From: Candidatus Omnitrophota bacterium
Lineage (GTDB): Bacteria; Omnitrophota; Gorgyraeia; Zapsychrales; Zapsychraceae
NCBI GenBank assembly: GCA_029567025.1
Contig: JAKQLT010000076.1
Location: 1-7,754 of the forward strand
Direction: 5' to 3'
Length of the DNA stretch: 7,754 nucleotides
Made by a program: the position numbers and the translations under genes. The number at the start of each line of letters is the position of its first letter. Position 1 is the stretch's first letter. Of the stretch, positions 1 through 6,729 are shown one piece after another. The notes under the pieces were generated by a model. That model saw only the letters and a list, made by a program, of their open reading frames with translations, made no database searches and had not been told where the DNA came from.

Positions 1-1
1 G

Positions 2-1153
2 ATTACGGCACGCAGTGAAGATGAAGCTGTTGATCTTATTCATCAATTAGGTTTTTTACCTATTTCCGTCACTCTTCAATCTGTTTCTCAAGAATCCCTT
101 CACCCGCAAGAGTTAAAAAAGATTAAGAAAAAAGATTTATACTTTTTCAATCGTCAATTGGCCAATCTGTTAAAATCGGGCGTTTCTATTGTTAAGGCCT
201 TGACCATTATTGAAGAACAAACAGCGCATCTTGTGTTAAAAAAAGTAGTAAGTGGGCTTAATGATAGTCTTACCAATGGGCGGTCATTATCGGAGTCTTT
301 GAGTCTTTATCCTATCGTATTTTCTCCATTATATATTGCTATGGTAACAGCCGGGGAGGAAGGAAGCCGTTTGCAGGATGTCTTGCAAAATATCGCTGAT
401 TATCAAATGAAAGAACAGCAGATTCGTTCAAAAGTTTCAACAGCGCTTGCCTATCCGTTGTTTATGGGTTTTATGGGGTTATTATCGGTTTATTTCATTA
501 TGGTTTTTGTGCTTCCTAAAATGTCGGGATTATTTGAAAGTTTAGGAAGTTCTTTGCCAGTTCTTACAATAGGGTTGATGCAGATCAGCCGATTATTAAG
601 TCAAAAAGGATGGATAATTTTATTAGTCGTTCTTGGTATTATTTCTTTTTGGATGCGTTGGATGAGGACATCTTATGGTCGTTTATGTGTAAGCCGATTG
701 ATATTATCGTTGCCTTTTTTAGGCGATTTATTGTTAAAAGTTGAGTTGTCGCGTTTTTGTCGTACGCTTGTTTTGTTGCTTAAAGGGGGCGTTTCTATTG
801 TCAATGCTCTTAAGATTATTATTCCGATGATTAGTAATGAATCGATAAAGGCGAAATTATCAAATTGTCGAGAAAGTTTATTGATGGGAGGATCTTTGGG
901 CGAAGAAATAAAAAAAATTAAAGAGATCCCTTCTTTGATGGGGCATTTGATTGCGGTGGGAGAAGAATCCGGAAATATTGAAAACGTATTAGAAGAAATT
1001 GCGAATACCTATGAACAAGAAACAGATGAAAAAATTAAAGTTATGACGTCTCTTTTAGAGCCAGCGATGATCCTTGCCGTCGGATTAGCTATCGGAGTTG
1101 TCGTTTTTGCTATTTTATTACCTATTTTCCAAATAGATATTTTAGCGGGTTAA
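2..1153 (+). CDS. gspF: Type II secretion inner-membrane platform protein GspF, 5'-truncated by window edge
   Basis: GspF/PilC-family polytopic protein of the inner membrane, which contacts the secretion ATPase and GspL and helps feed pseudopilins into the growing filament. The frame is open to the left edge, giving 383 residues. The family is usually about 400, so only some 20 N-terminal residues are missing. A TTG at 158 lies inside the first conserved domain (the FNRQLANLLKSGVS segment, fragment residues 49-62) and cannot be the real start. The two tandem T2SSF domains are visible as an internal duplication: FNRQLANLLKSGVSIVKAL near 49-67 matches FCRTLVLLLKGGVSIVNAL near 252-270, and AGEEG (117-121) matches VGEESG (319-324). 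Membrane segments lie near 152-171, 204-220 and 355-377. The stop is 9 bases before the metallopeptidase gene, so the two are probably co-transcribed. PilC of a type IV pilus is the alternative, but the downstream pseudopilin set favours GspF. Confidence 0.95.
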   Translation: MTARSEDEAVDLIHQLGFLPISVTLQSVSQESLHPQELKKIKKKDLYFFNRQLANLLKSGVSIVKALTIIEEQTAHLVLKKVVSGLNDSLTNGRSLSESLSLYPIVFSPLYIAMVTAGEEGSRLQDVLQNIADYQMKEQQIRSKVSTALAYPLFMGFMGLLSVYFIMVFVLPKMSGLFESLGSSLPVLTIGLMQISRLLSQKGWIILLVVLGIISFWMRWMRTSYGRLCVSRLILSLPFLGDLLLKVELSRFCRTLVLLLKGGVSIVNALKIIIPMISNESIKAKLSNCRESLLMGGSLGEEIKKIKEIPSLMGHLIAVGEESGNIENVLEEIANTYEQETDEKIKVMTSLLEPAMILAVGLAIGVVVFAILLPIFQIDILAG

Positions 1154-1162
1154 ATTCTAATA

Positions 1163-1963
1163 ATGAAAAAAATTTTTTTATTTTTTTTGTTTGGCGTTAT
1201 TATTTTTTCTGCCTCACGATTGTTCGCTCAGAATTTTTGGGAAGAAAAGAGCGAGCATTTTATTTTAGAGTATTATGCGCAAGAAGATTTGGATTCGGCA
1301 AAGAGGGTTCTTAATCGGGCTGAGGAGTATTATCATAAGATCGCCTATCAAATCGGGTATGCGCGTTATGGAAACTTTTGGACATGGAATGATCGGGTGC
1401 GTATTATTGTTTATCCTGATCAGAAAGTTTTTATGATGGAAACACAGCAACCATTCTGGGCCAAAGGAAGTGCGATACGGCATAAAAAACTTTTTGAACA
1501 GAAGAAGATCGTTTCGTTTAAACAAGACGGGGATTTTTTAACAACCATTCTTCCTCATGAAATGGCGCATTTGATTTGGCTCGATTTTTTAGGTGTCGGG
1601 CGTCCTGTTCCTTTATGGTTTGAAGAGGGGATTGCCCAACTTTTTGAAGAAGGGTATGAACAAAAAGCGCTTGAAATAATGAAGTATTTTATCCGTGAAG
1701 AAAAACAGATAGGAATAGATTCTTTAATGACGTTAGATATTAACAATGAAACAGAAATTTTAAAGGTTTCGGTTTTTTATGCGCAGAGTCTTTCCATTGT
1801 TCATTTTTTGATTAAGGCCTATGGGACACAGTCTTTTCAACAATTGTGCGGGTATTTAAAGGATGGACGGCCTTTTGTAGAGGCGTTAAGGGCTACTTAT
1901 ACGAATCAAATACGAAGCATAGAAGAATTAGAAAAAAAATGGTTAATTTATATGAAAAGTTGA
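1163..1963 (+). CDS. Exported MA-clan (gluzincin) metallopeptidase-like protein
   Basis: Predicted Sec-exported zinc metallopeptidase-like protein of 266 residues. A signal peptide is clear: MKK, a hydrophobic core at residues 4-16, and likely cleavage after Ala22 (LFA|QN). The catalytic signature is HEMAH at 132-136, with His132 and His136 as zinc ligands and Glu133 as the general base. Eighteen residues later comes the WFEEG segment, where Glu155 fits the third ligand, so the HExxH-x18-E spacing of gluzincins such as M1 and of the peptidase-MA-like families is met exactly. The rest of the protein is mostly helical with no membrane anchor. ATG 1163 lacks a recognisable Shine-Dalgarno and sits 9 bases after gspF, which suggests coupled translation. 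The gene lies between gspF and gspG, where no standard T2SS component is expected. It could be a secreted substrate, a periplasmic processing factor, or an unrelated passenger. The fold call is firm; substrate and role are unknown. Confidence 0.85.
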   Translation: MKKIFLFFLFGVIIFSASRLFAQNFWEEKSEHFILEYYAQEDLDSAKRVLNRAEEYYHKIAYQIGYARYGNFWTWNDRVRIIVYPDQKVFMMETQQPFWAKGSAIRHKKLFEQKKIVSFKQDGDFLTTILPHEMAHLIWLDFLGVGRPVPLWFEEGIAQLFEEGYEQKALEIMKYFIREEKQIGIDSLMTLDINNETEILKVSVFYAQSLSIVHFLIKAYGTQSFQQLCGYLKDGRPFVEALRATYTNQIRSIEELEKKWLIYMKS

Positions 1964-2006
1964 TTTCTGTAGTATGATATATTTATCTTAAGAATATTTT
2001 TCTATC

Positions 2007-2013
2007 AAGGAGG
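2007..2013 (+). promoter_or_regulatory. Strong Shine-Dalgarno of gspG
   Basis: AAGGAGG lies 6 bases before the gspG ATG. It is the only near-perfect Shine-Dalgarno in the window, while the neighbouring genes have AAGGA-like or no visible sites. This fits a need for high translation of the major pseudopilin relative to the minor ones. The 56-base gap before gspG contains a TATGAT at 1973-1978, but no acceptable -35 box lies 16-18 bases upstream, so I do not call a promoter here. Confidence 0.85.
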
Positions 2014-2019
2014 ACATAG

Positions 2020-2451
2020 ATGTTTAATAAGGCCAAGAAGAACAAGTTTTATAGACGAGGATTTACATTAGTTGAAATTATGCTTGTTGTTATTATTATT
2101 GCGGCCTTATCGGCCATGGTTGTTCCGCGGTTGGTAGGGCGTTCAGAGCAAGCGAAGATTTCTGTGGCTAAAGCGGATATTGAAGCCAATATTGCGACTG
2201 CCCTTAAACTTTATGAATTGGATAATGGGCAATTTCCTACCACAGCCCAAGGATTACAATCTTTGCGAGTTAAACCTTCGGTGAGTCCTATCCCTGTTAA
2301 TTGGAATGGGCCATATCTTCCTAAAGATCCTGTGGATCCATGGGGGAATCCTTATGTGTACGTTTCTCCTGGTCGGAATAATCCCGATTATGATATCTTT
2401 TCAAAAGGCAAGGATGTGAATGCTAGCGAAGACGATATCAAGAACTGGTAA
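2020..2451 (+). CDS. gspG: Major pseudopilin GspG
   Basis: Main shaft subunit of the T2SS pseudopilus, inserted in the inner membrane and processed by prepilin peptidase before assembly. The prepilin leader is short and basic (residues 1-14). Cleavage is expected at G14|F15 in RRGFTLVEIMLVV, giving Phe at +1 and the assembly glutamate Glu19 at +5. The hydrophobic helix spans 15-36. The globular part carries the GspG hallmarks: the YELDNGQFPTTAQGLQSL segment (65-82), the PKDPVDPWGNPYVY segment (101-114), and a C-terminal calcium-loop region starting at YDIFSKGKD (124-132) with Asp132, Asp138 and Asp139, ending in Trp143. The length of 143 residues is normal. The start is fixed by an AAGGAGG six bases upstream. 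The C-terminal loop is shorter than the usual glycine-rich version. The 3' end overlaps gspI. Confidence 0.97.
   Translation: MFNKAKKNKFYRRGFTLVEIMLVVIIIAALSAMVVPRLVGRSEQAKISVAKADIEANIATALKLYELDNGQFPTTAQGLQSLRVKPSVSPIPVNWNGPYLPKDPVDPWGNPYVYVSPGRNNPDYDIFSKGKDVNASEDDIKNW
2410..2414 (+). promoter_or_regulatory. Shine-Dalgarno deciding the gspI start, inside gspG
   Basis: AAGGA ends 5 bases before ATG 2420, inside the gspG coding region. No other ATG, GTG or TTG occurs in the gspI frame before the prepilin cleavage site, so this site supports a start that overlaps gspG by 32 bases. Confidence 0.6.
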
Positions 2452-2881
2452 TTATCATAAATTATTATCCCGCCGATTAAATTCCGTTAAAGGTTTTACA
2501 TTTTTAGAAATTTTGGTGGCGCTTATGATTTTTTCTTTAGGCGTGATTGCTCTTTTCAGATCTTTTGTGATTGCTTTAGATCGTATGGAATATTTAACAC
2601 ATCGGATTTATGCGTCTATCCTTTTAGATAATCGTATGGAAAAAGCGATTCGGATGCTTCGTGTTTACCAGGCCCTTCCCGTGGACGTTCAAAGATTTGA
2701 TCGTGTTGACGTTGGCCCTAAAAAAATTAATTTTGAACAAGTCCTTTATGTGAAACCGGTTGAAGATTTTTCTGATATTTTTCAGGTCGATATTAGCATG
2801 AAATGGAATCAAAGACGTCGTGTTATGAGCATGTCGCGTGCGGCTTATTTGGCGGATTTTGGAGTAACCACCAACAGGTAA
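2420..2881 (+). CDS. gspI: Minor pseudopilin GspI
   Basis: Minor pseudopilin of the tip complex (with GspJ and GspK) that primes pseudopilus assembly. The prepilin motif is VKGFTFLEILVALMIFSLG, with cleavage at G25|F26 and Glu30 at +5, followed by a hydrophobic helix to about residue 46. The NRMEKAIRML stretch (71-80) and the C-terminal VDISMKWNQRRRVMSMSRA strand pair (123-141) follow the GspI pattern of a basic V-x-W hairpin near the end. The 153 residues slightly exceed the usual length of about 120-130, partly because of a long 25-residue leader. ATG 2420 overlaps the end of gspG by 32 bases and is preceded by AAGGA. It is the only possible start before the cleavage site, and the overlap suggests translational coupling. 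Assignment as GspI rather than GspH or GspV rests on helix sequence, size and gene order. Confidence 0.85.
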   Translation: MLAKTISRTGNYHKLLSRRLNSVKGFTFLEILVALMIFSLGVIALFRSFVIALDRMEYLTHRIYASILLDNRMEKAIRMLRVYQALPVDVQRFDRVDVGPKKINFEQVLYVKPVEDFSDIFQVDISMKWNQRRRVMSMSRAAYLADFGVTTNR

Positions 2882-2888
2882 GGATTTT

Positions 2889-3500
2889 ATGAGAATTAAG
2901 TCTGACAAAAAAAATAGTCGTCGTGCTTTAACTTTTATGGAAATGCTCATTGTTGTTTCTTTGTTTTCTATGATCAGTATTGTTGTGTATCGGTCTTTTG
3001 CCCAAGGCATAACGGTCTGGCGAAAAAGCAATGAGATTGTTTTAGAACAGGATATTGCTATCTTTTTTGATAAGATTGCAAGTGATTTACAGAACGCCTA
3101 TCATTATTCTCTGATAAGCGTTGAGGGAATGTCATCGCGATTTGCGTTTCCATCGGTTGTGCGTGTTTTGGCGGATTCCAAGAGCTCGTTGTCCTCTGAA
3201 GAAACAATTTTTCAAATGGGAAAAGTTGAATATTTTTTCGATCGGTTAGAAAAAAAATTATATCGACGACAAGCCAATTATGCGCAGGCGTTAAAAAATG
3301 TTTATCAGGACCCGCAGGTTGTAGTGCCTTTTTTAAATGAGATTTCTTTTAAGTATTTTTATGCTAAGAATTCAGAAGAATTTCCTCGAGATCAGACGCT
3401 TGGGATGTTGCCATCAGCCATTGAAATTGAAGTACAGTTTAAGGACCAGTATGGGCAACGATCGCTAAAGAGATTTATTAATATTCCTTTGGGGTTTTAA
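2889..3500 (+). CDS. gspJ: Minor pseudopilin GspJ
   Basis: GspJ-type minor pseudopilin, part of the I-J-K tip complex. The leader is basic (residues 1-13, MRIKSDKKNSRRA), and the expected cleavage is A13|L14 in RRALTFMEMLIVVSLFSM, which places Glu18 at +5. The hydrophobic helix covers about 14-34. The YRSFAQGITVWRKSN segment (34-48) and the long beta-rich domain with late strands SAIEIEVQFKDQYG match the GspJ layout. At 203 residues it is normal for the family. The start has AAGGA at 2880-2884, four bases upstream, and the gap to gspI is 7 bases. The unusual feature is alanine instead of glycine at -1 and leucine rather than phenylalanine at +1. Prepilin peptidases usually require Gly at -1 but tolerate Ala in some cases. 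Confidence 0.88.
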   Translation: MRIKSDKKNSRRALTFMEMLIVVSLFSMISIVVYRSFAQGITVWRKSNEIVLEQDIAIFFDKIASDLQNAYHYSLISVEGMSSRFAFPSVVRVLADSKSSLSSEETIFQMGKVEYFFDRLEKKLYRRQANYAQALKNVYQDPQVVVPFLNEISFKYFYAKNSEEFPRDQTLGMLPSAIEIEVQFKDQYGQRSLKRFINIPLGF

Positions 3501-3502
3501 TA

Positions 3503-4534
3503 ATGAGTGGTCAGCAAAAAAACAAAAAAGGGTCAATTCTTATTTTGACAGTATGGGTCTTGATTTTTTTGACTACGTTTGCGGTTCATATGGGAATAAA
3601 GGCGCGCCAGCGGATTATTCTTCTTTCACGTGTTGAAAATAGAAGCCAGCTTCATTATATCGCGCAAGCGGCAATGAATAAGGCCGCAGTGGCTATAAGA
3701 AAAGATTATGAAAAAAATAGACAAGGATATTCGATATATAGCAAATATTACCGCCACCATAATCCATCTATTTTTTCGTCTATTCGGTTAGGCCATGGGC
3801 GTGGTGAAGTGTCTTATTTTTATTATGAGAAGGCCAACGCGACACCAGAAATCTATTACGGCGTTGTAGATGAAGAAGGAAAATTAAATATTAATTTTGC
3901 TTCACGAGAAGAGTTAAATCGTTTGATGGAAAAAATCCCATTTATAGGCCGTCAGAAAGGTGCGCTTGTTGTTGAAGCGATTTTGTCATGGAGAGATTTA
4001 GGAGAAACACAGCTCCAAGGTTTTTATAGCGATAATTATTATGAGTTTCTCGAATATCCGTATTCTCCTAAACATTATTTTTTTGAATATCCGGATGAAT
4101 TGTTGTTGTTGCAAGGCATGACTGTAAAGTTTTTTGAACAATTGTCACGTTATGTTACTGTTTATGGTGACGGTCGCGTGAATATTAATACAGCATCTAG
4201 AGAAGTTTTATATGCCTTGGGACTTGAGGATGCCGTGATCGAGAAATTTCTTTTTGTTCGTCGAGGAGTTGACGGAAGAGATTTTACCTTAGACGATTAT
4301 ATCTTTGAAAAAACACATGATATCGCCAGCGATATGGCTCAGTTGGTTGAGGTTAAAGAAATTGAAGCGAAGCAAATAGATACATTGAATAAAACGAATA
4401 AGGTCAAAATAAATTCTGCGTATTATTTTATTCGGACTGTCGCGAAATTAAATAATCAAAAAGATCCTTTGGTGGCGTTGGGCGTTTTTAATACGGCGGA
4501 TTGTCAATGGGAATACTATAAAGAAGGAAGGTAA
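3503..4534 (+). CDS. gspK: Minor pseudopilin GspK (tip protein)
   Basis: Large minor pseudopilin that caps the pseudopilus tip. A 10-residue basic leader (MSGQQKNKKG) is followed by the expected cleavage at G10|S11 and a hydrophobic helix SILILTVWVLIFLTTF (11-26). Position +5 is Leu15 rather than Glu, which is the normal GspK trait. The inserted alpha domain is marked by two LNIN-type helix-hairpin-helix-like motifs: KLNINFASREELNRL at 127-141, and VNINTASREVLYALG at 226-240. The second is the best-known GspK signature. At 343 residues it is within the GspK range (about 300-340). Only 2 bases separate it from gspJ, and no clear Shine-Dalgarno is visible, so it is probably read by coupling. 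It ends 99 bases before gspL, the largest gap in the run. Confidence 0.95.
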   Translation: MSGQQKNKKGSILILTVWVLIFLTTFAVHMGIKARQRIILLSRVENRSQLHYIAQAAMNKAAVAIRKDYEKNRQGYSIYSKYYRHHNPSIFSSIRLGHGRGEVSYFYYEKANATPEIYYGVVDEEGKLNINFASREELNRLMEKIPFIGRQKGALVVEAILSWRDLGETQLQGFYSDNYYEFLEYPYSPKHYFFEYPDELLLLQGMTVKFFEQLSRYVTVYGDGRVNINTASREVLYALGLEDAVIEKFLFVRRGVDGRDFTLDDYIFEKTHDIASDMAQLVEVKEIEAKQIDTLNKTNKVKINSAYYFIRTVAKLNNQKDPLVALGVFNTADCQWEYYKEGR

Positions 4535-4547
4535 AAATTTTATATTT

Positions 4548-4580
4548 TTGTTTAGGGAAAATAAAAAAATAAGTTATAAT
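4548..4580 (+). promoter_or_regulatory. Possible internal promoter before gspL
   Basis: The 99-base gap between gspK and gspL is almost pure A/T and contains a perfect TATAAT at 4575-4580. A TTG-containing element (TTGTTT at 4548-4553) lies 21 bases upstream, which is too far for a standard spacer. The hexamer at 17 bases is TTAGGG (4552-4557), a poor -35 match. A Shine-Dalgarno-like AAAGG (4620-4624) precedes the gspL ATG at 4634. The box may be chance in such AT-rich sequence, so this is a weak call. Confidence 0.35.
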
Positions 4581-4633
4581 ACATATAGTCTTTATTTATT
4601 TTATTTATTAAGACATTATAAAGGTTAAAAATT

Positions 4634-6109
4634 ATGCTCAATAAAAGTAATGAATGGATTGCTATTTCTTTGAGTGATGACGTATTAAAAGTCGCTTATG
4701 TCAAAGGAACCGCAAACGCAGTAAGAATTGTTAATGCCTTAGCTCAAAATGTGAAAGGGCTGACAGAAGAAAATCTTTTCAAAACGGTCCAATCCGCTTT
4801 ACGTAATTTTCCTACAAAAACAACACCTGTTTGTTTGGCGATTAGCTCGAGCTTGATTACAACAAAAAATATTGAAATACCTTCCATTGACCATGAAGAA
4901 ATAAAGTCTATTGTTAATCTTCAGGCGGGGCGTCATACGCCATTTTCCAGAGAAGAAATCCAAATCGGGTATATCAATATAGGTGTTTATAAATCGAATT
5001 ATACAAAAGTCCTTTTAGTGATTGCGAATCGTGCCGTCCTTAAAAAACAATTAGGGCTTATGGATAAGGCGGGCATTAAAGTTGAGAAAGTCCTTTTTGT
5101 TCCTGAAGGCGTTGCGGCTTTTTATTCTTTTGTTTTGGGAGTAAATAAGGAACATTCTCCTGTAGGGATTATTGATGTAGGAAAAGAGACTACAGAATTT
5201 ATTGTTACATTGCGCGGAGCCGCAATTGCGTCTCGCCATATTCCTATGGGTAAAGCAGATCTGTTAAAAGAAGGAGCCCCTGCACGGGAAAAATTATTAA
5301 AGGAATTAGAGAAGACTATTGAATCTTATCAAGGGGAAGATATTGAACAGCCGCCAACAAAATATATCTTAACCTCTGATGATAAGGACATGAAAGAAAT
5401 ACAGGATGCTTTAAGATTAACTTTTAAATGGGTTGTGGATATTGTTCCTTACGTGGATCATGTCAAAGTTTCTTCGGGAGTTTTAAAACATTTGGGTAAT
5501 GATCATTCTTTTTTAGATGTTGTTTCTTCTTGCGTGAAGGCCTCAGATGCGGAAGTTAATTTAATGCCTGAAGATGTTCAAATTCAAAAAACTATTGAAG
5601 CGCAAGGCAAAGAATTATTTAAAACGGCGATTTTAGGGTTTATTTTGTTGATTTTAGTAGCGGGTATTTTTGGCGTGAAAATTTATTTTAAGAATGCTTA
5701 TCTTGATCGTTTGAAAAAAGATTATAAAGGAAATCGTGAAGAAGTCATGGCGTTAGAACAACGGTCGATTGAAACAAGGATTATTCAGAATTATCTTTCG
5801 AGTCGGTTGGTCAGTTTGGATATTATTAATGAGTTGTACAAAAATGTTCCTACTGAAATGTATCTTACCAATATTTATATGGATGATGAAGGACGGGTTA
5901 TTGTTCAAGGCATCTCTGATATCGCCTCTTTGGTTTTTAACTTGGGAACGGTTTTAAAAGAATCGCCGTTGTTTAAGAGCGTTGATATCAAATCGATGAC
6001 GGCTAAAAAAGATAGAGGCAAAGATGTTTCATCGTTTGAGATTGAATTAAAACAAACAAAAGCCTTCGTTAATGACGAGAGTTCCGATAAAATCGCTGGA
6101 AAGGAATAA
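4634..6109 (+). CDS. gspL: GspL-like platform protein, PilM-PilN fusion
   Basis: Inner-membrane platform component linking the cytoplasmic ATPase GspE to GspM and the pseudopilus. Residues 1-300 form a PilM-type actin-like domain: a phosphate-1-like strand pair at 8-24, an acidic-basic middle, and a second phosphate-loop motif IIDVGKETTEF at 179-189. A VNLMPEDVQ linker (308-316) resembles the NLLP docking motif found at the N-terminus of PilN and in the linker of GspL. A membrane helix spans about 331-350. The periplasmic part has a helical stretch (355-400) and a PilN-type ferredoxin-like domain around PTEMYLTNIYMDDEGRVIVQ (406-425), ending near 475. The whole therefore has GspL topology. 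The 491 residues exceed typical GspL (about 380-400). Start ATG 4634 has a weak AAAGG 9 bases upstream. It is followed by gspM after 8 bases. In other bacteria PilM and PilN are separate genes. Confidence 0.9.
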   Translation: MLNKSNEWIAISLSDDVLKVAYVKGTANAVRIVNALAQNVKGLTEENLFKTVQSALRNFPTKTTPVCLAISSSLITTKNIEIPSIDHEEIKSIVNLQAGRHTPFSREEIQIGYINIGVYKSNYTKVLLVIANRAVLKKQLGLMDKAGIKVEKVLFVPEGVAAFYSFVLGVNKEHSPVGIIDVGKETTEFIVTLRGAAIASRHIPMGKADLLKEGAPAREKLLKELEKTIESYQGEDIEQPPTKYILTSDDKDMKEIQDALRLTFKWVVDIVPYVDHVKVSSGVLKHLGNDHSFLDVVSSCVKASDAEVNLMPEDVQIQKTIEAQGKELFKTAILGFILLILVAGIFGVKIYFKNAYLDRLKKDYKGNREEVMALEQRSIETRIIQNYLSSRLVSLDIINELYKNVPTEMYLTNIYMDDEGRVIVQGISDIASLVFNLGTVLKESPLFKSVDIKSMTAKKDRGKDVSSFEIELKQTKAFVNDESSDKIAGKE

Positions 6110-6117
6110 TAGTTCAT

Positions 6118-6693
6118 ATGGATTTCTTTAAAAAAATGTCAGACAAGGAAAAGAAGGTGTTATATATCGCGATTGTTTTAGTGACCTTGGCATTATTAGA
6201 CAGATTATTATTAGGCCCTGCATCCGAGAAATTGCGTATGATTGATGAAGAAATTAAACAAGAAGAGATTATTATTCAGCGTGATGCGCGTTTCTTACGA
6301 TATAAAGATCAAATCTTAAAAGAAAGCGAATCTTTTGAGAAATATTTTACAGTCAAAGCCCCGGATAACGATGTGATTAACGCTGAATTTTTAAGTATTA
6401 TTGAAAAATTAGCCACTCAATCTAACGTAGTGCTTGCTAAAAGCAATCCTTCCAAAGCCAAGGTTCATAAACAATTTATTGAATATACCGCTGAATTAGA
6501 ATGTTCGGGAGAACTTAAGAACGTCATTTCTTTTATGTATGCGATTAATACTACTGAAGACCTTTTAAAGATTTCTAAATTCAATATATCACCTAAAAAA
6601 GGGACAGAAAGCGATGTGATTGTGTCGATGACTATCGTTAAATTATTGATTGCCCGGGATATGTCAAATTTAGAAGAAGTGGTAACGCCATAA
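6118..6693 (+). CDS. gspM: GspM/PilO-like platform protein
   Basis: Inner-membrane partner of GspL. A short cytoplasmic basic-acidic N-terminus (1-13) is followed by one membrane helix (about 14-32). Next comes a predicted coiled coil (35-75, rich in Glu and Lys heptads such as EEIKQEEIIIQR) and a small periplasmic alpha-beta domain (about 85-180) with the INAEFLSIIEKLATQSNV helix and later hydrophobic strands, as in PilO and GspM. At 191 residues it is in the normal range. AAGGA at 6101-6105 lies about 12 bases before the ATG, which is a long spacing, and only 8 bases separate the gene from gspL. Sequence conservation in this family is low, so the call relies on topology and on the gspL-gspM order. 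PilO is the equivalent name in type IV pilus systems. Confidence 0.85.
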   Translation: MDFFKKMSDKEKKVLYIAIVLVTLALLDRLLLGPASEKLRMIDEEIKQEEIIIQRDARFLRYKDQILKESESFEKYFTVKAPDNDVINAEFLSIIEKLATQSNVVLAKSNPSKAKVHKQFIEYTAELECSGELKNVISFMYAINTTEDLLKISKFNISPKKGTESDVIVSMTIVKLLIARDMSNLEEVVTP

Positions 6694-6729
6694 AGTTTTT
6701 TATCATCATGCCTGCGTTTTGATAACCTC

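Noticed and set aside
158..160. TTG as the start of gspF
   Set aside because: The frame continues upstream to base 2 with GspF-like sequence (an SEDEA helix, LGFLPISV, then the basic segment before FNRQLA), and the TTG is within the conserved first domain.
1265..1746. Minus-strand open frames opposite the metallopeptidase gene
   Set aside because: They are antisense shadows of a gene with an intact signal peptide and zinc motif, and their translations show no domain-like features.
1964..2019. Promoter before gspG
   Set aside because: TATGAT at 1973-1978 is a fair -10, but no -35-like hexamer is found 16-18 bases upstream; the TTGATT at 1960-1965 is only 7 bases away.
3503..3560. Missing Glu at +5 of GspK as an anomaly
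   Set aside because: GspK proteins normally lack Glu+5, so this is the expected family trait.
5769..5957. Small + strand open frame within gspL
   Set aside because: It lies wholly inside the PilN-like domain in another frame, with no Shine-Dalgarno and no recognisable features.
6681..6725. Possible terminator between gspM and the TPR gene
   Set aside because: TTATCA (6700-6705) pairs with TGATAA (6720-6725) over a 14-base loop, and AACGC (6684-6688) could compete by pairing with GCGTT (6714-6718). Neither stem is long or followed by a T-run.
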